Positions 21,601 through 28,566 of a DNA stretch of 28,566 nt are shown here, in pieces. The stretch is from positions 1 to 28,566 of the forward strand of contig JAYMTF010000896.1 of assembly GCA_036897485.1 (NCBI GenBank). The letters run 5' to 3'. Below the pieces are notes generated by a model that saw only the letters and a program-made list of their open reading frames with translations, was not told where the DNA came from and made no database searches. A program made the translations under genes and the position numbers. Position 1 is the stretch's first letter; each line of letters opens with the position of its first letter. This DNA comes from Pelargonium nanum (lineage: Eukaryota; Streptophyta; Magnoliopsida; Geraniales; Geraniaceae).

Positions 21601-22798
21601 CGTCCTTTTACATGCAGCTAACAGAGAAACATGCTAATCTTCCATCAACTTTGTCTGCATTTAGCAACTTTTTGCTGGGTGAAATATTTTGTCAGGTAGG
21701 GAGGTTATGCTAATAATTTACTTCCGATCTTCAGTTAGTGTGTGCTTGTGCACATGTTATGTCTAGAATACATTCTCTATGTTATTTTTAGCCTGAAATT
21801 TGTAGCACTGCTGAATCAGGATCCTTTAAGGGCCAGCGATAAACCTTTGACAAGCTGTGGTCCTTACAAAATGAAAGAGGACGATGCAATGGTTTATAGA
21901 AGACCTTATCTCACTTCTGGTTCCTCAGGGTTTGCTTTGAATGCCATTAGTAAGGCCATGAAAAAGGAGCTAAAGGTTAAACACAATGTTTATTTTCTAA
22001 AGATGTCCATTGTTCATTATCTCCTTTGTATCGTAATAAAACCTGCTTCTGATTTTCTTTTGATTTCCGTGGCAGACCTATGTGGAAGAAATGAGGACAA
22101 CGCTCATGGATAGTAATTGGAAAGTTCAAACTACAGTATGCTGGGGTGAAAGAGACCGTTGGCTGAACTACGATGGAGTTGAAGATTTCTGCAAAGTTTC
22201 TAACCACAAGCTAATCAAGCTCCCAATGGTACCATTTGTTTTCTTCCATCTCAGATCTGTCAAATTAACTTCCATTTCTTTAATGCCATAATTTTGGCTC
22301 GTACTTAACCAATGTTTAACAAATGTGAAAACAAATACTCCGTCAGTCTCAAAATAAGTGTCTTGTTTTCCTTTTAGGAAGTTACTTTGGCATGAATTAT
22401 TGATAGTGCCCCTATAGTAAGTTAGTATCTCTAAAGTTTGTTAAAGCACATGTGCATGAGGATAGAAAAAGAAATATTCAACACGAACTTCTCCTTAATT
22501 TTTCTCAAAATAGAAAGTTGGACACTTATTTTGAGAAAGATGGAGTATTATTTTCTTCTTTCCCCAACACCTCGGAGTTTCATGCCTGTCTGGCTGTCAT
22601 TACATTTCAGCCTCAAAATATGGATGACCCTCTTCTTGATTTCATCACAATAAATCTCTAAGGTTCCTATGATTGTTAATATCTGGGAGACGTGAAGTGA
22701 ACTTTTGTGTGTTGCAGGCAGGGCACCACGTACAAGAGGATAGTGGTGAAGAACTAGGAAACTTAATTGCTGGGGTCATAAGAAGGAACAGAATTTGA
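18610..22798 (+). CDS. Chloroplast alpha/beta-hydrolase-fold protein lacking the usual nucleophile
   Basis: Thirteen GT-AG exons: 18610-18783, 18874-18928, 19030-19085, 19807-19907, 20078-20147, 20460-20529, 21096-21152, 21255-21322, 21417-21497, 21618-21695, 21820-21975, 22076-22228 and 22718-22798, giving 399 residues. The first 55 or so are Ser-rich and basic, a likely transit peptide. The fold shows the oxyanion HGFPSQ (147-152), AFDWLGFGFSDKP, strand LVVQGYFSP, LILLNPP, cap segment DPLRASDKPLTSCGPYKM, acid-loop WGERDRW (Asp349) and AGHHVQED (His376). Where the GxSxG nucleophile should be, it reads V-V-Q-G-Y-F-S, so Gly218 replaces Ser. From memory, Arabidopsis At4g12830 and At1g52510 are close relatives, often labelled haloalkane dehalogenase- or epoxide hydrolase-like. 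No substrate is assigned and true hydrolase activity is doubtful. Confidence 0.92.
20622..20690. repeat. Possible MITE end fragment and poly-T tract in a hydrolase intron
   Basis: CCCTCCGTTTCATCTATGTG resembles the start of Stowaway-type MITEs (CTCCCTCCGTTTCA). It is followed by a run of about 17 T residues; just upstream is a CTCTCT microsatellite (about 20590-20608). No matching right end was found, so it may be a fragment or chance. Confidence 0.3.
22338..22545. mobile_element. Stowaway-type MITE in the last intron of the hydrolase gene
   Basis: This element of about 208 bp has terminal inverted repeats: CTCCGTCAGTCTCAAAATAA at the left, continuing GTGTC, and at the right GACACTTATTTTGAGAAAGA followed by TGGAG, the near reverse complement. 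It is flanked by TA at 22336-22337 and 22546-22547, the Stowaway target duplication. There is no coding capacity. It sits in the intron between exons 12 and 13 (22229-22717) and does not disturb splice sites. Confidence 0.85.
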
Positions 22799-23327
22799 CC
22801 TTTTCTCCACAAAAAGTATTTTACGCTGTTTGTTCGTTGTTACTGTGAGCACTTTTGCACTTTATGATTCATTTATATATTTGTATGATGCTATAGATAT
22901 GCATGTGGTGTATAGACACTTAGTCAAACAACATTGTACCATAATACTCTGTCATATGGAGCATGTAAATCAGAATGTTGAGCATATTTCCACATATATT
23001 CATGTAATTCCTTGACACAAGGTCATGTACCAGTGATTCAGAGAGGTAGCTACACAACCCATCTCAGGATATGAATACTAATCATAACATGAATTTCAAA
23101 TTTGCAGTTGTATCATTAATGAATTAGATATTAGGTCACAAAGAAAGGAAAATGAAGGTACAAAGCTTATGTGATGGCAAGGTTCATGTTGAACTAGCCA
23201 GTTTAATATCTCACTATTGCTATCTTTTCACCTGTTCTTGAAAATGCATGTATATGTGACAACAGTGTCAATGTTTTTAGATTCTCGTTGTAAGAAAAAA
23301 GAATGGCAAGATACTACGTACAGAGCA
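22799..23327. other. Convergent 3' region between the hydrolase and DUF707 genes
   Basis: The two genes converge on this 529-bp stretch, which should hold both 3' UTRs. No ORF or RNA gene is supported. Confidence 0.5.
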
Positions 23328-26300
23328 CTACAACCTTCTCTGCTTTGGGGGTGGTAGTGAAAATGGATCGACCCAACATTCATCGTCTTTTACAGCTTTT
23401 TTCCACCTATTTTTGAATCTCTCCAATTCAATATAGGTCTGTTTTACTACCTGCAAAGATCAGTGACTATATATAAATGCCACAATTCCTTTTTTAAAAG
23501 TCTACGTGCGACAAAAATGCTTTAGAAACAAGACACTGAGTTCATAGTTACATAAAAAACGGTAAAGAGGGTAACTTCAAGGCTTACCGCAGATCTACCA
23601 CTATTATTATCAGATGACGACGATGCCTGCAATTTCAAAGGTAATTGATTCATGATCTGGAGAAGAAAAGAAAAACCGAGACATACAACAACTAACAGAG
23701 TGTGTTCTATTTGAGATACCGATTGTTCAGAAGTTGGTAAGCCTTTGTCGGGTGTTTCTGTAGTTGTCTGCATTTTACACATAGGTGTTAAAGGAGCATT
23801 TGAAACAAAAGTAGATCCACAAATAGAAGTTTCAAGCTTTTCTAAATAATCCCAGTGTTGTCAAATTGAGAAGATAAATTTGTATTTTAGAAATAAAGAA
23901 CCAAACCTTATTTTCTGCTGAACCCCCAAGTGTAGGAAGACCATAATGAACTATGTACTCAGAATCTACTACTCCAATATTTTTTGTACGATCACCCTGT
24001 GTAAATTGCATCAGAAATGAGAAATGTGTAGAGGAGATTAAATATAAATGAAGGGCATAGTTCTGAGAAGGAAAAATTGCCTGTGCACAGTGACCAAGCT
24101 CAAAATCCAAACCCCATCCATGATTTAGGTCATTCTGTAAAAGTAACGAGCAAAATCAGACAAGTTACAGAAATACGCGACTTCAGCAGTTTTAGAGAAG
24201 CTATTAACGACTCCATGACATGAGAAATAAACTACACTACACTCGTTAAGTAAACTGAACTCCAATTGATGCAAAATTAACATTCTGGCTCCATAAGGAA
24301 GGCGTACCTGAATCATATGCCATACACAGCGCCAAGATGCTCTTGAGAAAACTGGAGCCATCATTTCTACAAAGCTGCAATCATTCTGTAAAAGTTAATG
24401 AATCTTGAAAGTCTACTTTTTTTTCAGACGCGCAGGAGCGCACACTCACACACACAAACTATAGCTAGACAATGCAAAATTTCTACCCGGTGCATGGAGG
24501 ACTGGTGCTGTTCTCATCACATCTTCTCCGACCAATCACCTTATAAACCCTCCTGTTGACAAATGCAATACCAAATACAAAAATCATTGTACATGAAATT
24601 CTAGATAAGCTAAAACCGAAGTGATCATGAAAAGCATACTTCAAATTAAGGTTCAGCATCACTTTATTTGGAAAACAAATAAGTCATTAGGTCTCATGAA
24701 ACTTTATCAGCATTAGAAGTTCAATGAGCAGATGGTGACGCTATAGACTATAGAGCACTGAGAGTAAAGATTTTACTTCTCCTAAACAGAAACTTGGACT
24801 GAATAAAGTACCTGTGTACTCTTGATGTTTTCACTCGTGCTGTAAGATGATGATGTATCTCTGAATTATCAGGATCAAGTCCTGGCTGTGATATCTCAAG
24901 CCCTTCTTCTTTAATAATTGAAATATATCTGCATGGATAAAACATAAATGTGTAGAAAATAATCATTTTGTTTTCTAACGGACTATAGTAGACCAAGAAA
25001 AGGTTGTGTGGTACAAAAAGCAAGATGGGTATTGATCTATGGAACTATAACAGACCCGTACACACATCTATCTGCTCAATTCAATATATGGATCAAGATA
25101 CACACACATATATACCTTCCCGCATGAAAGTTTTGAACTCCAAGATCTTCATCCCAAAGAAATATATAGGCATACTCTGAGACAATATCTGGATGTAGGA
25201 ATCGCTTGGCAAACCACCTAAATCATCAAATTTATTATATAAAACCATGTTACCGAGCACTAATTGAAGATACATGAAGTACAGAATCTGCCATAACTTG
25301 AAGCCAAGCCCATTACCACTTAGTCTGATTGACTGCAGATACATGTATGGCATGGTCACTCCATTCTAAGTCCCTCCAATTATCCACTTTACCATCATAA
25401 TGGAAAAGCATGACAACAAAATCACTTGATAGAAACTGATAGAAGTGAAAAAGAATTAAATCAAATAACAAAATGAAAGAAGAAGAAGAAGCCAGAGTAT
25501 GAAGGTTAGGCTTTTCACCTTTGTTACAATTGAATTTACGTTTTCCTTTTGCTTTATTCCAACTGCCATGGCCAGCAAGTTCATCGGCTTTGAGTTCTGC
25601 ACAGTGTAGCACATAGAACATATATTGACGTTCAAATAAAAGAACCCACAAACGAACAACTGCATACTGTATCACCACAGGTGCATTCACAACATGACCC
25701 ACACAATCAGGTGAAAATGATCTATCTATATAATATCACAAGGGAAAGATGAATAAATTACTCCTCTTTCTGCTGGGATAGGAGTAATTGTAATGGAGGT
25801 GATGCAAAAATATCATAGAAGACGCAAAGAACACCAGAATCTGTTCAAATTGAAACCACATTTATGATTCAATTCAGCAAGCCATGCTACAATAGAACAT
25901 ATTTCCTTTCCTTTCAATACTTTCCTACAACTTTCCCCAAATAAATAGGGTGTAAAATCCCCATCAGGCAACCAAAATATTATTCATTTCTTCATATTTG
26001 TGGTTTCCATGACAAAATGGTTTCCACAGTATGAGAATGCGACCATTCCCCAGACTAACTTGATTGAAGTTACTTCAAACACACATATGCTCCTCTAAGA
26101 AAATAATTTAAACGAGCATCTGAAACATGAACCAAGGAGAAATTTCCCAAAAATTTAAAATCCAAATCACTTGCTAAAACCATCAAACCACAGTTTTACA
26201 TACCTTCTTCTTTGGTTCCCCCCATAAGGGCCTCATTTCCAAATCAGAATTCCCAGCAACAATCCCTTTCGGCAGTGTCTCAGTTCCATAGGGGCGGCAT

Positions 26301-26674
26301 TGAGTCTAAAAATATACAGCATCATGGATTTAAAAATAAATAAAAAAACTAATACGAGTAATTTATATATCACAAATTGGTAGCAGACAAATTTGACATC
26401 AACATACCTCACACATCTTAGCTCCCGTATGCAGGATAGCATCAACGACCCCCCACCCTAGGAATGTCTGTGCAAAGAACATATGATATTAATACTTCAA
26501 CAACAGCAACAACAACAAATGATTTCTTTAGCAAAAAGAATACATATGTGCACACACCTGTTTATATTCTATGACAAGGAATGCACTGCCCATGAAGAGA
26601 GCTGCGTAGAGGAAACAAAGGGTTGGAACAAAACGGCAAATGAATGATCTTTGATTATTTTTTGGGTCCATCAT
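23328..26674 (-). CDS. DUF707 family protein (type II membrane protein)
   Basis: Fourteen minus-strand exons: 26558-26674, 26408-26467, 26204-26305, 25519-25596, 25317-25435, 25116-25217, 24812-24928, 24487-24552, 24308-24374, 24081-24134, 23907-23996, 23720-23767, 23588-23626 and 23328-23450, giving 393 residues. All phases agree. The N-terminus has a short basic stretch then one hydrophobic segment (about 14-36), suggesting a signal anchor and a Golgi/ER-type location. The DUF707 core is clear: NLLAMAVGIKQK, VVMLFHYDGKVDNWRDLEWS, NQTKWWFAKRFLHPDI, YIFLWDEDLGV, RVYKVIGRRRCDEN, VEMMAPVFSRASWRCVWHMI, GDRTKNIGVVDSEYIVHYGL and ERFKNRWKKAV. The biochemical role is unknown; the WDED motif is only suggestive of a glycosyltransferase-like fold. 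Exon 10 ends at a GC donor. Exon 13 has an in-frame alternative acceptor adding 10 residues (up to 23656). A 5' UTR intron may exist upstream. Confidence 0.92.
23997..24080 (-). other. GC-AG intron of the DUF707 gene
   Basis: Between the exon ending HCAQ and the exon starting GDRTKN, the minus-strand intron begins GCAATT after CAG and ends TTTACACAG. It is 84 nt. The conserved family sequence CAQGDRTKN leaves no room for a GT donor. Unlike the PSAL donor, positions +5 and +6 are T and T, a weak match to consensus. Confidence 0.78.
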
Positions 26675-27601
26675 GGGAGGAGCAAATTAGAATCTGGTAT
26701 AAAGTGATGAATGATTCACTTAATTTGGGTATGTATGTATATATTGCTCTGTCTAGGAGAAAAAGAAAGTGGCTGGAAATTGTGATACTCATCATGTGCC
26801 ATATACATATAAAAATGAATAGAGAGAGAAAGAGTGGAGTTTCCACTAATCAGTATAAAAAGATGTGCCTAAGAAGAAAGCATGTCAAGTAACTTTCGAC
26901 TTCTAAAAGTAGCAGGAAAAGAAAATTGTCAAATCTAACGAGAATTCATTAATTACTTAAGCCAGACAGTAAGGAAGCAAATATATGACTTGGATATAAA
27001 GAAAAGACATTGAATACATCGGAACCATAATAATATATTGAGAATATTTGAGCTGGCTCATTTTGATTTCTCTATGCCACTACAGAGCAATTACTGCAAC
27101 ATGCAAAATGTTCCTTTGTAACTTCAGATTGAACCCAATCATATGCATATGCAGAAGCATATAACATGGAATTTTCCCCTTTACTCAAGGTTCCATATTC
27201 ACAGTCCCACCTTTATCCCTCTTTTAAGTAATCATAGCTAAATACTTCAAACTCAAGCTTATTTCCTCTTTTGACCTTTCTAATGGAATGGAACTATGCA
27301 AAACTCAGGCCTAATCCAGCAAAGACAATGAGACCATGTCAAAATTGGATGGATACCTAGTGCTAAGGAACCAAACTTAGAATAGTCAACTCATGTCAAT
27401 TTCTTGACATCCAAGGCATTAGTGCATGATAATTGATTGTGATATATTACTTGTCTACAAACTTGAAAAATAAATCAGAAAAGGACTCTAAACATCATAT
27501 AATTAACAAAAGTTTAGAAACAAAAATATAATTGAACCACAATCAAACTATTAATATGTAACCTAACCTAAGCTTGAAGCATTTAGCAGCCAATCCTTTT
27601 T
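26675..27601. other. Intergenic region between the DUF707 and DUF295 genes
   Basis: This holds the DUF707 leader or promoter and the DUF295 trailer, both on the minus strand. It is AT-rich and no supported gene is seen. An 82-codon forward ORF at 26644-26892 overlaps the DUF707 first exon and resembles no family I know. Confidence 0.45.
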
Positions 27602-28566
27602 TCACCATGGTACTGGGAAAAACCAAAATCCAATCTGCCAGACAGTGTTACTCAGATGCTGAGGGCAGCAGAGTTCACGCGTAGCAGAGTCCCCGAAGTT
27701 GTAAGCAAATTGTTTTTCCACTTCACAGGTAGTGAAATATATATTGTTTGCCAAAATGCATTTGGACGAGGCGGGCACACTAGCCATAGACAGAGCAAAG
27801 GCCTGCTGCTCATCCCCGACGAACAAGGCATAGTCGCCAAAACTCTCTTCTACACGAAATCAATCGTTGGTGCTCAAATTTAGTTTATAAATTTCAAACA
27901 TTTTCTTCCTCTTGGGATAGCGCACCAGCACCATCAATTCTCCCCCAATCTCCACCAACTGCGAGCTAAATTCAGTATCTTCACCTTCTGGGGTCAATTC
28001 TTCACTATTGTCGTCTTCGTCTTCATCTTCTGAGGCTGATTCTTCACCGATACTGGGGAGATCCGAACGAGCAACATCGCGCACAACAGGAGAAGCAGCA
28101 TCGAATTGATCTTCATCGATGGCAGACAAATTGCCATTCTTTGTCAATAAATAGAATTTTCCATTAAAGTACATGGCATCTTGGAACAAATTTGTCTCAG
28201 GCCCTGATTCTATGTGTCTCCAATCTGTATCTCCTACCTTGATAAACGATATGAAAGGGACCTTGTGGAGGACCAAGATATAGCAGGATTTGGCTGTGGT
28301 GGGAGCAGAAGGGAATGAGGATATGGCAGCTCTGGTTATGGAGAAAATAAATTTCTTAGTATCAATACTGGGGAGATCAATTTCGACTCCAATCGATGGA
28401 TTTACAATCGCTGTGTAGTGGTTTCTGAAGAATGTCCAGCCATGGAAGGGGCTTAGGTCGTGATTACAGCCGATGAACTGGCTTTGAAACCGGTGGTTAG
28501 GGTATCGGCGGCCGTTGCGATTCTGTGCCGCCGCTCGATCTCCGACGGGAACGATTGGAAGGAAAC
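27602..28566 (-). pseudogene. DUF295 domain (F-box/KIB-like) gene, 3' part, interrupted by an in-frame TGA
   Basis: The frame is open from the right edge (first full codon at 28564) to a TGA at 27860-27862, then continues in the same frame for 85 codons to TGA 27602-27604. The pre-stop part has DUF295 features: GWTFFRNHYTAIVNP, FISFIKVGDTDWRHI, DAMYFNGKFYLLTKNGNL, an acidic insert (ASEDEDEDDNSEE) and QLVEIGGELMVLVRY then FEIYKLNLSTND. The post-stop part is the expected continuation: RVEESFGDYALFVGDEQQAF, KCILANNIYFT and a tail ending FFPVPW. Relatives usually have Trp before this segment, so a TGG-to-TGA change is the simplest reading. Such proteins often carry an N-terminal F-box and act in SCF ubiquitin ligases; that part lies outside the window. 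It may be a recent pseudogene, a truncated functional allele or a sequence error. Confidence 0.85.

Noticed and set aside
26644..26892. Forward ORF of 82 codons upstream of the DUF707 gene
   Set aside because: It overlaps the antisense of DUF707 exon 1, has AT-driven composition, and resembles no family I know.
1..28566. A new multi-gene system or biosynthetic cluster
   Set aside because: The genes have independent promoters, mixed orientation and unrelated housekeeping roles. Nothing suggests a co-regulated cluster beyond the divergent pair and the shared site II motifs.

Overview
This is a nuclear genome segment from a flowering plant, almost certainly a eudicot. The evidence is AT-rich intergenic DNA, short coding exons with AT-rich introns, Stowaway-type MITEs, a cytosolic-type tRNA-Leu(AAG) and chloroplast-targeted nuclear genes. 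An asterid origin is a weak guess. I see no prokaryotic operon, phage, CRISPR array or new defence system. Eight protein genes were rebuilt by following conserved protein sequence across splice sites; exon coordinates are in each entry.

Left half: a FRIGIDA-like gene (FRL3 type, +) at 1931-5094; a chloroplast rhodanese-like gene (STR4A/TROL family, +) at 6103-8936, ending in an FNR-docking-type motif; a transcription elongation factor 1 homologue (-) at 9686-10944, with a 48-bp tandem duplication across its stop codon; and ATG10 (+) at 12797-14441. The last two are divergent around a short promoter carrying repeated ACGAC/GTCGT palindromes. An intergenic tract with a degenerate GGTCRACC repeat and a tRNA-Leu(AAG) gene follow.

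Right half: PSAL (+) at 15961-17454; a 13-exon chloroplast alpha/beta-hydrolase-fold gene (+) at 18610-22798 that lacks the canonical nucleophile; a 14-exon DUF707 gene (-) at 23328-26674; and the 3' part of a DUF295 (F-box/KIB-like) gene (-) entering from the right edge, interrupted by one in-frame TGA. From memory, this PSAL, hydrolase, DUF707 and DUF295 grouping matches one Arabidopsis chromosome 4 neighbourhood around At4g12800-At4g12840.

The genes are separate transcription units. There is a loose photosynthesis theme: PsaL of photosystem I, a TROL-like protein that may tether ferredoxin-NADP reductase, and a plastid hydrolase-fold protein. The promoters of PSAL and STR4A both carry clusters of TGGGCY (site II) elements. 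The most notable observations are two GC-AG introns fixed by protein continuity, the nonsense codon in the DUF295 gene, the stop-codon duplication in the elongation factor gene, the nucleophile-less hydrolase and the FNR-type motif on a private last exon.
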